This document shows, piece after piece, positions 1 to 7,748 of a DNA stretch of 64,000 nt (within the stretch, counting starts at the first letter, position 1; each line of letters opens with the position of its first letter). The stretch is taken from contig JAENYS010000004.1 in NCBI GenBank assembly GCA_016841645.1, positions 62,001 to 126,000 of the forward strand, given 5' to 3'. The stretch is from Desulfoscipio geothermicus. GTDB taxonomy: Bacteria > Bacillota > Desulfotomaculia > Desulfotomaculales > Desulfallaceae. A model generated the notes under the pieces. That model was not told where the DNA came from, searched no databases, and worked only from the letters and a program-made list of their open reading frames with translations. The position numbers and the translations under genes are program-made.

Positions 1-706
1 TATCCAGTACTACCTGCACCGCCGGATTATCCTCCAACAGTTTTTGCAGAGTTTCCTGAGATTTGGTGTAAGAATCGTTATAATTGGCATCGTTAATGGT
101 ATCGGAGCGGGCTACCAGCACCCCGTATTTTTTTTCCAGCTCATCCTCCAGGGCTTTGGCCACTTGAACCACCCCGCCCCGCTTAGCTGTAAGCCGCTCC
201 ATTCCGTCAGTGAGGGCATAGGTTTCACCGGTATGGGTGTTATAAATAGCAACTAGGCTTTCCTCAGTAAGTGACGGCGAGGGCAGTACCGCTTCCTGAT
301 CGTATTGCGTTTTCAGCTCGGGTGCCGACACCAAAACGGTTGGCTCCCCGGACTTAGCCACCTCAGCCAGTAGAGGCATTTGGTAGGCCAGGATACGCAG
401 CGGACGCTGCGAGTCTGGCTGGAATACCCACATTAGCGGTGCTGTCAAAACACCTGTCCCGGCAACCTGGGGAATATCTTCCTGGCTGCCCGACCAGGAT
501 AATACCGGTACGGCCACCCGTAAAACACCCCTGAGATCGCGGTCGTTCCACGCCAGCAAAACATTCAATAACCCGTGCCCGGCCTCATTAAAGACGGGAG
601 ACAAGACAACCAAATAATTAATTAATATTATAGCAAACACCAATAATAATATTGTAAAATAACGCGGTCTGTGCTGGCGATAGCGGTAGTTATATGCTGA
701 ATACAT
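1..706 (-). CDS. spoIIP: Stage II sporulation protein P (SpoIIP), C-terminus beyond window
   Basis: The minus-strand frame opens with ATG at 706 behind a GAAGGAGGGAG ribosome binding site and runs off the left edge, so about 235 N-terminal residues are visible. There is one membrane segment near residues 17-38, and the motif IYNTHTGETY near residue 155 is the conserved start of the SpoIIP amidase/endopeptidase domain. In sporulating Firmicutes SpoIIP works with SpoIID and SpoIIM to degrade septal peptidoglycan during engulfment. The protease gene gpr, often a neighbour, is not next to it here. The family call is firm; the state of the C-terminus cannot be judged. Confidence 0.88.
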   Translation of the reverse strand, partial: MYSAYNYRYRQHRPRYFTILLLVFAIILINYLVVLSPVFNEAGHGLLNVLLAWNDRDLRGVLRVAVPVLSWSGSQEDIPQVAGTGVLTAPLMWVFQPDSQRPLRILAYQMPLLAEVAKSGEPTVLVSAPELKTQYDQEAVLPSPSLTEESLVAIYNTHTGETYALTDGMERLTAKRGGVVQVAKALEDELEKKYGVLVARSDTINDANYNDSYTKSQETLQKLLEDNPAVQVVLD

Positions 707-826
707 TGCTCCCTCCTTCATCTTTCCTTCAAAAAAACCCATGCTTCCAAACCTGCACAGGCAATGACTTGTCTTATAGTATGCCAAAGTATGGGGAATT
801 ATTACCATAAAGCTTCCAAAACAACC

Positions 827-858
827 AAACCCCGCCGTTTATATTACGACGGGGTTTA
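827..858. terminator. Hairpin between holin-like gene and spoIIP
   Basis: The arms AACCCCGCCGT and ACGACGGGGTT form an 11-bp stem with one mismatch and a 7-base loop. It lies downstream of the minus-strand holin-like gene and upstream of spoIIP, so it probably separates the two transcripts. The flanking T-run is weak on either strand. Confidence 0.6.
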
Positions 859-955
859 GCGTGTCCTCCGGCGGAAAAGTAGTTAAACATCGCCGGCTTT
901 CATTAATAGGTAAATTCTGGCAAGATCACTCACAGTAATATCAATACTTGTCGCA

Positions 956-1297
956 TCAGCGCAGTACCGTGGGGACTACGGCATCAATTAACCCGACGAC
1001 GAAGGCCGAAATTAATGCTCCCACCAAACTAACACTGAGCATATTGGGTATAATGAATTGCGCCAGGTATATCACCACGGCTGCGGTAATAAAACCCACG
1101 ATGCCACGATTCTGGGGCGAAATTTTATCGCCCAGCAGCGCCTCGGCAACATAGCCTAGCACCGCAATTACAGCCGCGGCAATCAAAGCACCCGTAAAAC
1201 CGCCACGCACGACAAAACCGGGAGCCAGCCAGCTAACAACTATTAATACAAGTGCTGAAACAACAAAACGAATGGCCAGTCCAATCCATTGTGACAT
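956..1297 (-). CDS. Small membrane protein, phage-holin-4 / YvlD-like family
   Basis: The 113-residue product is almost entirely hydrophobic, with four predicted membrane segments and the glycine/alanine-rich pattern of the holin-4/YvlD-like family (PF04020 type). These proteins are annotated as phage holins, but most chromosomal copies are not in prophages and their role is unknown. ATG at 1297 follows AAAAGGAGGTGAG. The gene sits between rpsT and spoIIP with no phage genes nearby, so I take it as a resident chromosomal gene. Confidence 0.7.
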   Translation of the reverse strand: MSQWIGLAIRFVVSALVLIVVSWLAPGFVVRGGFTGALIAAAVIAVLGYVAEALLGDKISPQNRGIVGFITAAVVIYLAQFIIPNMLSVSLVGALISAFVVGLIDAVVPTVLR

Positions 1298-1370
1298 TTA
1301 TTTCTCACCTCCTTTTATTGATGCTATAATTATGATTAACCAAAAAACCCGCCCGTATACTAGGCGAAGC

Positions 1371-1399
1371 TTGCTTTTTTTTTTAGCACATGGTAAAAT
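1371..1399 (+). promoter_or_regulatory. Probable sigma-A promoter of rpsT
   Basis: TTGCTT at 1371-1376 and TAAAAT at 1394-1399 are 17 bases apart. This puts the transcript start a few bases before the rpsT ribosome binding site, giving a very short leader. Confidence 0.5.
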
Positions 1400-1423
1400 T
1401 GACGCTGTTGGGAGGTGAAAATA

Positions 1424-1693
1424 ATGCCTAATATTAAATCTGCTGCCAAGCGGGTGCTTACTATCAAAAAACGCACCGAGCGCAACCGGCGCATAAAATC
1501 TACAGTTCGCACAGCTATAAGACGTTTCCACGAAGCAATGGTCTCTGAAAACAAGGAAGACGCTCAAGTAAAACTACGCCGGGCACTTGTTATTATAGAT
1601 AAGGCGGCTACCAAGGGCGTAATGCATAGAAATACTGCAGCCCGTCAAAAATCCCGCCTGACCAAATACTTTAATAAAAATATAGCCGGTTAA
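1424..1693 (+). CDS. rpsT: 30S ribosomal protein S20
   Basis: The 89-residue, very basic product begins MPNIKSAAKRV and matches the usual length and composition of bS20, which binds 16S rRNA in the small subunit. A GTG at 1415 lies in the same frame, but it falls inside the GGAGGTG ribosome binding site, so ATG at 1424 is the start. The gene stands alone, convergent to holA, with its own promoter and terminator. The rpsT/holA neighbourhood is common in Firmicutes. Confidence 0.97.
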   Translation: MPNIKSAAKRVLTIKKRTERNRRIKSTVRTAIRRFHEAMVSENKEDAQVKLRRALVIIDKAATKGVMHRNTAARQKSRLTKYFNKNIAG

Positions 1694-1698
1694 TAAAC

Positions 1699-1735
1699 TA
1701 CCACCCAGTTACGCAAACATGGGTGGTTAATTTAT
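1699..1735. terminator. Shared terminator between rpsT and holA
   Basis: The arms ACCACCCA (1700-1707) and TGGGTGGT (1720-1727) form an 8-bp stem followed by a T-rich stretch on the plus strand. It lies between two convergent genes and probably ends both. Confidence 0.75.
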
Positions 1736-1736
1736 T

Positions 1737-2762
1737 TTAAACACATATACTCAAAATAAAAGCTTCCATAGCCGGGTAAAAATCCGCCCGGCCGGTTTTT
1801 ATATTATAATCCAACTCGGTAAGATTGTTTAATGCCTCAACCAACTGCCCCACGGAAAAGTTTTTGCGCTGCGCATTAATTTTTGTATATACAAAGGGGT
1901 GCAATTTAAGGGCGGCTATTATATGCTCCCGGGATTTACCTGCCCGGGCCAATCCTTGCACCTGTAATATCAGCCTAAATTGTCTGGCCACCATACCAAT
2001 GATCTGCTGGGGCTGCTGCTTGTGCATCAGCAGGTCACGAATACCGGACAATGCCTGTACGCAATTTTTTTCTCCAATGGCATCAACCACTTCGAATATG
2101 TTATCCTCTACCCGGGCGGCGACCAGCTGCCGCACCGTCTCCAGGCTGATGGCGTTACCCGGCCCAGTATAACACGCTAGTTTCTGCATTTCGTGATAAA
2201 GGGTATACATATCCCGCCCGCAACGGCCTAGCAATTCTTCCACGGCCTCCCGGCCAATAGCGCAACCTTCTTCCTTGGCTCGCTTGGCCAGCCACTTGGT
2301 AAGATCGGCCGGCTTTAACAAGATAAACTCAATAGCCCGCCCAACCCTGGCCGTTTCCTTGTATATTTTTTTACGCCGGTCTACGTTTTGAGTTGTATCA
2401 AATACCAGGCAAGTACCGGCATAGGGGGCGGCTAAATAATCCAACACGTGTTTTATATCCCGATCATTCTTTTCTGATTTCGCATCAAATATACGTGGGC
2501 TGCGCACCAGCACCAGCCGCCGCCCCGGTAAAAAGGACACATAAGCAGCGGCAGTGGCAATTTCCTGCCCCGACATTATGGAACCGTCCAGCACATCAAA
2601 GTTTAATTGTTCCCCACCCGGAGGCAAAACATATTCTTTAAGACGCTCAATGGCCTGCTCCCGCAAATAGCTTTCCGGGCCATAAAGCAGGTAAACCGGA
2701 GCTATATCACCTTTTTTAAGATCAGCTAAAAAGTCAACAAAGTATTTCATTAAATCCACCAC
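1737..2762 (-). CDS. holA: DNA polymerase III, delta subunit
   Basis: The 341-residue product has the length and three-part layout of the clamp-loader delta subunit, which opens the beta sliding clamp. The N-terminal stretch PVYLLYGPESYLREQAIERL is the delta counterpart of the AAA+ nucleotide-binding region, without a functional Walker A. Middle and C-terminal helices follow, ending near EALNNLTELDYNIKTG, the typical delta C-terminal pattern. ATG at 2762 or the in-frame ATG four codons later (MKYFVDFL) could be the start. It is convergent with rpsT. Confidence 0.93.
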   Translation of the reverse strand: MVDLMKYFVDFLADLKKGDIAPVYLLYGPESYLREQAIERLKEYVLPPGGEQLNFDVLDGSIMSGQEIATAAAYVSFLPGRRLVLVRSPRIFDAKSEKNDRDIKHVLDYLAAPYAGTCLVFDTTQNVDRRKKIYKETARVGRAIEFILLKPADLTKWLAKRAKEEGCAIGREAVEELLGRCGRDMYTLYHEMQKLACYTGPGNAISLETVRQLVAARVEDNIFEVVDAIGEKNCVQALSGIRDLLMHKQQPQQIIGMVARQFRLILQVQGLARAGKSREHIIAALKLHPFVYTKINAQRKNFSVGQLVEALNNLTELDYNIKTGRADFYPAMEAFILSICV

Positions 2763-2799
2763 CGATCCTAGCGCAGACCCAAGTCAACTAAATATGTGA

Positions 2800-2993
2800 T
2801 TATGCACCGAAAACATCGCCGGGGTGTACGTCCAATCCGACATCGCGCATTTTTTGCACACTTTCCAAAGCAAGCAGGCTAACTTGACGATGCCAAGGAC
2901 CTGCATGCGCGCAGTCTGCAACTCGCAGTTGCCGATATTCTTTTTACGCATCCCCTTTCTGGGACTGGCGCAAACCGCTATTACATATCCCAT
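2800..2993 (-). pseudogene. MOSC-domain protein relic, frameshifted and truncated
   Basis: The ATG at 2993 overlaps the last 13 bases of moaC in another frame and reads [18 protein letters not shown], the usual N-terminus of small MOSC-domain proteins. After ELQT the frame is lost. In the next frame the sequence resumes as AHAGPWHRQVSLLALESV and continues to DVHPGDVFGA, then TAA at 2800-2802. Against the family pattern about 7-10 residues are missing at the junction, and roughly the C-terminal half of the domain is gone. MOSC proteins are linked to molybdenum cofactor sulfur chemistry, which fits the neighbours moaC and moaA. No working product is expected. Confidence 0.8.
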
Positions 2994-3490
2994 ACCTGTT
3001 CACCTTCAATTTCATATGTGCCACTTTTCCCACCTGTTTTATACACTAACCTAACTTGTCCTAAAACCATTCCCCGGTCTACGGCTTTACACATATCATA
3101 AATGGTCAAACCGGCCACAGTAACCGCCGTCAATGCCTCCATTTCCACCCCGGTCTTACCGGTGGTGCGCACCCGGGCTTGGATTTGCACCCGGTCAGGA
3201 TGCTGAATGCGAAAATCCACATTCATTCCAGTCAAGGTGATAGGATGGGCCATAGGGATAAGCCGGCCTGTCCCCTTGGCCGCCATAATACCGGCTACCC
3301 GGGCCACACCCAGCACATCGCCTTTAGCCACCTCACCCCGATTAATTAGCTCCAGCGTAGCAGGTTGCATGAGTACCTCGCCCTGAGCTACCGCCACACG
3401 CACGGTGTCATCCTTGTCGCTAATATCCACCATCCTCGCTGCGCCACTGGCATCGAAATGGTTTAATCCCTGGTAACCATCATCACTCAT
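2981..3490 (-). CDS. moaC: Cyclic pyranopterin monophosphate synthase MoaC
   Basis: The 169-residue product carries the MoaC signature in the form [17 protein letters not shown], near residue 75, and the [15 protein letters not shown] block near residue 130. MoaC converts 3',8-cyclo-7,8-dihydro-GTP, made by MoaA, into cyclic pyranopterin monophosphate, the first stable intermediate of molybdenum cofactor synthesis. I chose ATG at 3490 ([13 protein letters not shown]) because GGAGGTT lies just upstream; an earlier in-frame start would add 17 residues overlapping moaA. It follows moaA with an 8-base gap, as in one transcript. Confidence 0.95.
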   Translation of the reverse strand: MSDDGYQGLNHFDASGAARMVDISDKDDTVRVAVAQGEVLMQPATLELINRGEVAKGDVLGVARVAGIMAAKGTGRLIPMAHPITLTGMNVDFRIQHPDRVQIQARVRTTGKTGVEMEALTAVTVAGLTIYDMCKAVDRGMVLGQVRLVYKTGGKSGTYEIEGEQVWDM

Positions 3491-3498
3491 AAATATAA

Positions 3499-4479
3499 TC
3501 AACCTCCAATTTGGGACATTATTCGGTCGTCCTTCTGCCAACTGGCTGCCAAATCATGACTGTCCGGCTTGGACAGAATAGCTTTTTGAAAAATATGGGC
3601 CAGTTCATCTGGCCCGGCACCGGCCCTCAACACCTGCTTTAAGTCAACTTCGCGGCCACTGAACAAACAAGGACGCAGCTGGCCTGAGGCCGTCAGGCGT
3701 AACCTGTTACAGGTAGCACAAAAATGATTGCTCATCGCTGAAATAAAACCAATGGTACCAGGTGCACCGGAAAGGCGGCAATAACGGGCCGGGCCGCTAC
3801 CTGGAATTTTCTTTTCATCTTCCAGATTACCCAGTGTCCCGGTGATTAATTCCCTAATTTCCTGGGAGGAGATAAACTTAATATGCGACCAGTCATCAGA
3901 CGTACCTATCGGCATCAACTCAATAAAACGGACGTGCAAAGGCTTCTCCAAGGTTAACCTGGCCAGATCCACCAGTTCGTCATCATTAAAACCCCGCATA
4001 GCCACCGTATTTATTTTGACCGGTTCAAGACCATAATCCAAAGCCGTATTGATACTACGCAATACCAAATTCAAATCGCCGCACCGGGTAACGCTGTGAA
4101 ATCGAGCCGGGTCTAAAGTGTCCAAACTTACATTCACCCGTTTTAGCCCGGCCGCCTTTAAATCGCCGGCCATATCGCCCAGTAACATACCGTTGGTAGT
4201 TAAAGCAATATCGTCTATCTCCGGAATACCATTCAATCTTTTAATTAAGTCTATAATGCCCCGGCGCACCAGCGGCTCCCCACCAGTAAGGCGCACTTTT
4301 CTAATACCCACCTGCACTCCGGCCTCTACAACAGCAGCGACTTCTTCTATAGTTAATATTTCTTTATGCGGTAACCATTGAACCCCTTCGGCGGGCATAC
4401 AATAAACGCAACGCAGGTTGCAGCGGTCAGTCAACGAAATACGTAGATAATTAATTTGTCGCTGGAATCTATCCTGCAT
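3499..4479 (-). CDS. moaA: GTP 3',8-cyclase MoaA (radical SAM)
   Basis: The 326-residue product has the radical SAM cysteines C20, C24 and C27 (CNLRCVYC) and the second, C-terminal iron-sulfur site ([10 protein letters not shown], then RPCLF). It ends in the Gly-Gly tail typical of active MoaA. The enzyme rearranges GTP to 3',8-cyclo-7,8-dihydro-GTP, the first committed step to the molybdopterin/tungstopterin cofactor. It is transcribed ahead of moaC and 33 bases after the permease gene, so permease-moaA-moaC is a likely operon. Confidence 0.97.
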   Translation of the reverse strand: MQDRFQRQINYLRISLTDRCNLRCVYCMPAEGVQWLPHKEILTIEEVAAVVEAGVQVGIRKVRLTGGEPLVRRGIIDLIKRLNGIPEIDDIALTTNGMLLGDMAGDLKAAGLKRVNVSLDTLDPARFHSVTRCGDLNLVLRSINTALDYGLEPVKINTVAMRGFNDDELVDLARLTLEKPLHVRFIELMPIGTSDDWSHIKFISSQEIRELITGTLGNLEDEKKIPGSGPARYCRLSGAPGTIGFISAMSNHFCATCNRLRLTASGQLRPCLFSGREVDLKQVLRAGAGPDELAHIFQKAILSKPDSHDLAASWQKDDRIMSQIGG

Positions 4480-4512
4480 TTTTACACCTTCTTTATTTTA
4501 TAAAATCGCCAG

Positions 4513-5208
4513 CTAATAGCGACCCCTTTGCTGCAGTACAGTTAAGATAAACGTAACCAGATAAGCAAGCGCTAAAAGGATAACACTAAGGGCAATACCG
4601 ATATCAAAATTACCCTTGTTGACCTCCATTACAGTGGCAGTGGTCAACGTACGGGTCTGCCCCATAATATTGCCGCCCACCATCATGGCCGCACCTACTT
4701 CGGAAATCACCCCGCCGAAACCGGCAATAACCGCCGCCAATAGTCCCAGGCGAGCCTCCTTGATGAGCAGCCAGTAAAGCTGCCAGCGAGACGCCCCCAA
4801 GGCTAATATTTGCAGCCTAATTTTAGGATTCAATTGTCCTATGGCCGCCATACTAAAACCCGTTACAATAGGGGAGGCAATAACCGCCTGAGCAATAATG
4901 ATTGCCGTGGGTGTATATATGAGATCCAAAAATCCCAAAGGACCGGAGCGCCATAGAAACAGGCTGACCCACAGACCTACCACCACGGGGGGCAGCCCCA
5001 TGCCCATGTTTACAAAACTTACCGCTATGCTGCGACCGGGGAAGACCTTGAAAGCCAAAAAGAGTCCCAAAGGTACCCCGATTAATAAGCTAATTAATGT
5101 AGCCATACCGGAAACCCGCAAAGTAAACCAGGTAATCTGCAGCACTGCCTGGTCACCGGATAGCAGCATTTGAAGAGCCTTTATCAACCCTTCCCAGATC
5201 ATATCCAT
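4513..5208 (-). CDS. tupB: Tungstate-type ABC transporter permease (TupB-like), orphan
   Basis: The 231-residue product has five to six membrane segments, the binding-protein-dependent permease loop (LGASRWQLYWLLIKEARLG) and the block GGVISEVGAAMMVGGNI that marks TupB/WtpB-like permeases. It should form the membrane channel of a tungstate or molybdate importer. The usual partners, a periplasmic-type binding protein (TupA) and an ATPase (TupC), are not adjacent or elsewhere in the window. The gene is therefore an orphan here. It sits between a ModE-like regulator gene and moaA, which supports an oxyanion substrate. Tungstate rather than molybdate is an inference from family resemblance. Confidence 0.85.
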   Translation of the reverse strand: MDMIWEGLIKALQMLLSGDQAVLQITWFTLRVSGMATLISLLIGVPLGLFLAFKVFPGRSIAVSFVNMGMGLPPVVVGLWVSLFLWRSGPLGFLDLIYTPTAIIIAQAVIASPIVTGFSMAAIGQLNPKIRLQILALGASRWQLYWLLIKEARLGLLAAVIAGFGGVISEVGAAMMVGGNIMGQTRTLTTATVMEVNKGNFDIGIALSVILLALAYLVTFILTVLQQRGRY

Positions 5209-5246
5209 AAAGGATTATCCTTTCCGAAAAATAACCCTGCTCCTAT

Positions 5247-5271
5247 ATATTAGGATGTTATCATCCAATAT
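5247..5271. promoter_or_regulatory. Inverted repeat in front of tupB
   Basis: ATATTAGGATG (5247-5257) and CATCCAATAT (5262-5271) are mirror images except for one inserted base. The repeat lies in the 93-base gap between the ModE-like gene and the permease gene. A regulator site is plausible, since ModE-type proteins bind inverted repeats near Mo/W transport genes, but a simple hairpin is also possible. Confidence 0.4.
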
Positions 5272-5301
5272 GTTCTAAAAACCATAACGTATACAAAAAA
5301 A

Positions 5302-5670
5302 TTAAACTTTAAAAACCTGATTAAAAATATTGTTAATCTCCCTGTCCACTTGTTCCTTAAAACGGTAGAAACTTCCCAGCAGACGGATTGCCTCCGGCGT
5401 CAAACTGGCACCACCGCCTGTTTCGCCACCTACCTTGGTAGTTACCAATGGCATGCCCCACTTTTGTTCCACGGTTTTAATTTTGCCCCAGACTGTCCGG
5501 TAGGACATACGCATAGCTGTAGCGGCCCCGGAGATGCTACCGGTTTGCTTGATATGTTCGAGTATTTGGAAAAACCCGTCCCCTTGAACACCGCCATCTT
5601 TTTCCAACCATATTTTATACCCCAAACTAAAAGGAACATCCTTATTACCGTTATCTTGCCCAGTAGCCAA
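5302..5670 (-). CDS. ModE-type winged-helix regulator, DNA-binding domain only
   Basis: The product matches the N-terminal domain of ModE: a YKIWLEKDG start, then GSISGAATAMRMSYRTVWGK (the recognition helix region) and GGETGGGASLTPEAIRLL. There is no molybdate-binding C-terminal domain, as in many one-domain Firmicute forms. The open frame extends upstream to 5766, but that part is the end of a ruined MoaD-like gene. I place the start at TTG 5670, eight bases behind GGGGAGGTGG, giving 122 residues, the usual size. It probably controls the downstream permease-moaA-moaC genes. Confidence 0.8.
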   Translation of the reverse strand: MATGQDNGNKDVPFSLGYKIWLEKDGGVQGDGFFQILEHIKQTGSISGAATAMRMSYRTVWGKIKTVEQKWGMPLVTTKVGGETGGGASLTPEAIRLLGSFYRFKEQVDREINNIFNQVFKV

Positions 5671-5682
5671 ATCAACCACCTC

Positions 5683-5865
5683 CCCACCGGTGGAAAAAAA
5701 TCCTTTCCCGTCTCTGGCGGTATAATCAAGTGTTTGATGCCTACCGTTCACCAGCATGGCAAACACCTAGTCTCCGGAAATGCCTAATTTGTGTAATAAT
5801 TCCTTGATGGTAGCCTCTTTAGGCAAACCTGCTTGATACATTATACTAAAAGTTCCATACTTCGT
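5683..5865 (-). pseudogene. MoaD/ThiS-like sulfur-carrier relic
   Basis: Joining frames recovers a MoaD/ThiS-like protein. LPKEATIKELLHKLGISGD is followed by an in-frame TAG (5767-5769). The frame then continues with VFAMLVNGRHQTLDYTARDG, the typical second half of these beta-grasp carriers. A shift follows, and the family's C-terminal FPPVGGG appears in another frame as FFPPVGRW. The terminal Gly-Gly that receives sulfur is lost and no start with a ribosome binding site is visible. Small MoaD-like proteins supply sulfur to the molybdopterin/tungstopterin precursor, matching the locus. Confidence 0.78.
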
Positions 5866-5906
5866 CTAGTTTCTCGATACATATCTAAAAAAGTATTTTT
5901 AAAGCC

Positions 5907-6668
5907 TTAATTCATCAAATTCAAACAATAATATTTTTGTAAATCAACAACATTACCGACCAGCAACCTTAAAAAATTGGGCCGTTCATACTCCCGTTTG
6001 CCTGCGCCATAACCAACCCGGTCAATAGTCATAGTGGGCAATCCTACTCGCCCTTCAGAAAGCGTAGCCATTAGTGCCGCCCCGGTGGGAGTCACTGTTT
6101 CCATCTGTATACCGGCATCATATACCGGCAAATTAACACCGGACAAAATCTCCAGAGTGGCCGGAGCGGGTGCGGGTATGATACCATGATGACAGTGAAT
6201 TAAGCCGTATCCAAGCGGTAATGGTGAAACATATACATTTTGGGCAGCCAGCAGGTGCAGCCCAAGCACAGTACCCACTACATCGACAATAGCATCCACC
6301 GCGCCCACCTCATGAAAGTGAACCTGGTCAGGAGTAGTTTCGTGTACCCTAGCCTCGGCCCTGGCGAGGGTTTGGAATACCTGCTTGCTTCTATGCTTTA
6401 CTGCTTCCGGCAAATCACTGGTAGTAATAATATGTTCAATATCGGGTAGACGACGGACGGGCTGCCCCCCGGCAACAACCTCCACCAGTATATTATCGGC
6501 AGCAATACCTGCCCGGCACACCTGCTCCCGGCGTAGTTCATAACCTTCCACGGCAAGACCGGCTAAAGCCCGGCACAGTTGGTCAAAGTCCACCCCCGCG
6601 CCCACCAGTGCGCCCAGGCACATATCACCGCTGACCCCGGAAAAACAGTCAAAGTAAGCAGTTTTCAT
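5907..6668 (-). CDS. larC: LarC-like nickel-pincer cofactor protein, N-terminal half only
   Basis: The 253-residue product opens MKTAYFDCFSGVSGDMCLGA and contains HFHEVGAVDAIVDVVGT and PTGAALMATL, all typical of LarC (formerly DUF111), which inserts nickel into the pincer cofactor of lactate racemase-type enzymes. Full LarC is about 400 residues; here the frame ends shortly after the LarC1 part with an unrelated AT-rich tail. In Lactobacillus plantarum larC is split as larC1/larC2 and joined by frameshifting, but no larC2 follows here. ATG at 6668 has GGGAGG just upstream. Function is uncertain without the C-terminal part. Confidence 0.8.
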   Translation of the reverse strand: MKTAYFDCFSGVSGDMCLGALVGAGVDFDQLCRALAGLAVEGYELRREQVCRAGIAADNILVEVVAGGQPVRRLPDIEHIITTSDLPEAVKHRSKQVFQTLARAEARVHETTPDQVHFHEVGAVDAIVDVVGTVLGLHLLAAQNVYVSPLPLGYGLIHCHHGIIPAPAPATLEILSGVNLPVYDAGIQMETVTPTGAALMATLSEGRVGLPTMTIDRVGYGAGKREYERPNFLRLLVGNVVDLQKYYCLNLMN

Positions 6669-6757
6669 TATATCCTCCCGCAAATGATAGGTTGTACAAT
6701 ACAATCACAATTTTAACAAATTAATAACGTTTATAAAAACAAGACCAGCGCTCGAAC

Positions 6758-6786
6758 TTGACAATCCCGCTGCATCCTTTTAATAT
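6758..6786 (+). promoter_or_regulatory. Near-consensus sigma-A promoter
   Basis: TTGACA (6758-6763) and TAATAT (6781-6786) are exactly 17 bases apart. This is one of the best promoter matches in the window, and no protein gene begins behind it for 300 bases. Confidence 0.65.
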
Positions 6787-6792
6787 TATCTA

Positions 6793-6900
6793 AAGAAGAT
6801 ATTAGTAATATAACTCGTTTACTTGTCTAAAGGTTTCGCTTGTACCACGATAGGATATCTTAAATCCTTGAAGTTACTGACACAACTTCAAGGATTTTTA
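6793..6900 (+). ncRNA. Candidate small RNA of about 105 nt, or leader with terminator
   Basis: A near-consensus promoter lies just upstream. An intrinsic terminator ends the unit: arms AATCCTTGAAGTT (6863-6875) and AACTTCAAGGATT (6884-6896) followed by TTTTT. The body has no good open frame with a ribosome binding site. It could be a free-standing small RNA. It could instead be an attenuator-style leader of the cyclase operon at 7099, although that gene has its own promoter. The rest of the 6669-7098 gap holds nothing else I recognise. Confidence 0.5.
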
Positions 6901-7046
6901 ATTATTACGAAATCATTACTCCTTTATTTCTATTGCACCTTAAACTGTATATTATCGTCCCATACCCTTGAAGGTTTTATTACCCCCGCAGGTGAGACCT
7001 ATGTATAATATTCCCTATTAAATTATATCACAACTTGCCGCTTTGT

Positions 7047-7076
7047 TTGTCAATATATTAGTAACCCGGTTTATAA
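7047..7076 (+). promoter_or_regulatory. Probable promoter of the cyclase-ACT-UPF0210 operon
   Basis: TTGTCA (7047-7052) and TTATAA (7071-7076) are 18 bases apart and lie 22 bases before the start codon at 7099. Confidence 0.5.
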
Positions 7077-7098
7077 ATAACGTTAGGACGGTGTACAA

Positions 7099-7734
7099 AT
7101 GCAATTAATAGATCTAACCCATACCATCACTACGGATATGCCCGTATATACGGGCACAGAACCGCCGCATATCACTGATGCATGCAGCATAGCCCGGGAC
7201 GGTTACAGAGAGAAGGCACTGTCCATCTATTCCCACACCGGCACCCACATTGATGCCCCTGCCCATATATTGGAAAAAGGAAGTACTGTTGATACCCTGA
7301 CGGTAGACCATTTTTACGGTAAGGCCACAGTGCTGGATGTTTCTCACATCTCAGGGCCCAACATAACAATAGATTGCATCAACTTGATGGTGAGTAAAAC
7401 ATGTGTTGACTTTGTTATTTTTTACACCGGATGGTATCATAAGTGGGGTACTCCAGCATTTTTTAAAGGCTTCCCAGCACCCTCAAGTGAAACAGCTAAA
7501 TACTTGGCGGATCTGGGCATCAAAGGCGTGGGTACCGACGCCATTTCCATAGACCAAGCCTGCGCCACTCACTTTACCATACATGAAATATTGCTTCAGA
7601 ATAAAATAGTTATTATTGAAAATTTAACCAACCTGTCCAATTTGGCGGGCGAGTTATTCACTTTGTGCTGCTGGCCTTTAAAAATTGCGGGTGCAGACGG
7701 TGCACCCGTGCGCGCTGTAGCAATTTATGATTAG
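7099..7734 (+). CDS. Cyclase-family metal hydrolase (kynurenine formamidase-like)
   Basis: The 211-residue product carries HTGTHIDAPAH near residue 47, the metal-binding signature of the cyclase family (PF04199), with a further conserved DAISID near residue 152. Members hydrolyse amides and related bonds; N-formylkynurenine formamidase is the best known. No tryptophan-degradation genes are nearby, so the substrate is unknown. ATG at 7099 follows AGGACGGTG. It heads a tight operon with an ACT protein and a UPF0210 protein. Confidence 0.85.
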   Translation: MQLIDLTHTITTDMPVYTGTEPPHITDACSIARDGYREKALSIYSHTGTHIDAPAHILEKGSTVDTLTVDHFYGKATVLDVSHISGPNITIDCINLMVSKTCVDFVIFYTGWYHKWGTPAFFKGFPAPSSETAKYLADLGIKGVGTDAISIDQACATHFTIHEILLQNKIVIIENLTNLSNLAGELFTLCCWPLKIAGADGAPVRAVAIYD

Positions 7735-7748
7735 CGAGGAGAGATATT

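Noticed and set aside
860-955. A minus-strand stretch reading DLARIYLLMKAGDV before a stop, just after the holin-like gene
   Set aside because: Only about 30 codons are open between stops, with no start codon in context, no ribosome binding site and no family resemblance.
5671-5766. N-terminal extension of the ModE-like protein from GTG at 5766
   Set aside because: These codons are the second half of a MoaD-like relic, and a better ribosome binding site lies before TTG 5670.
6823-7008. 61-codon plus-strand frame across the small RNA candidate
   Set aside because: It starts with TTG without a ribosome binding site and reads through a strong terminator hairpin.
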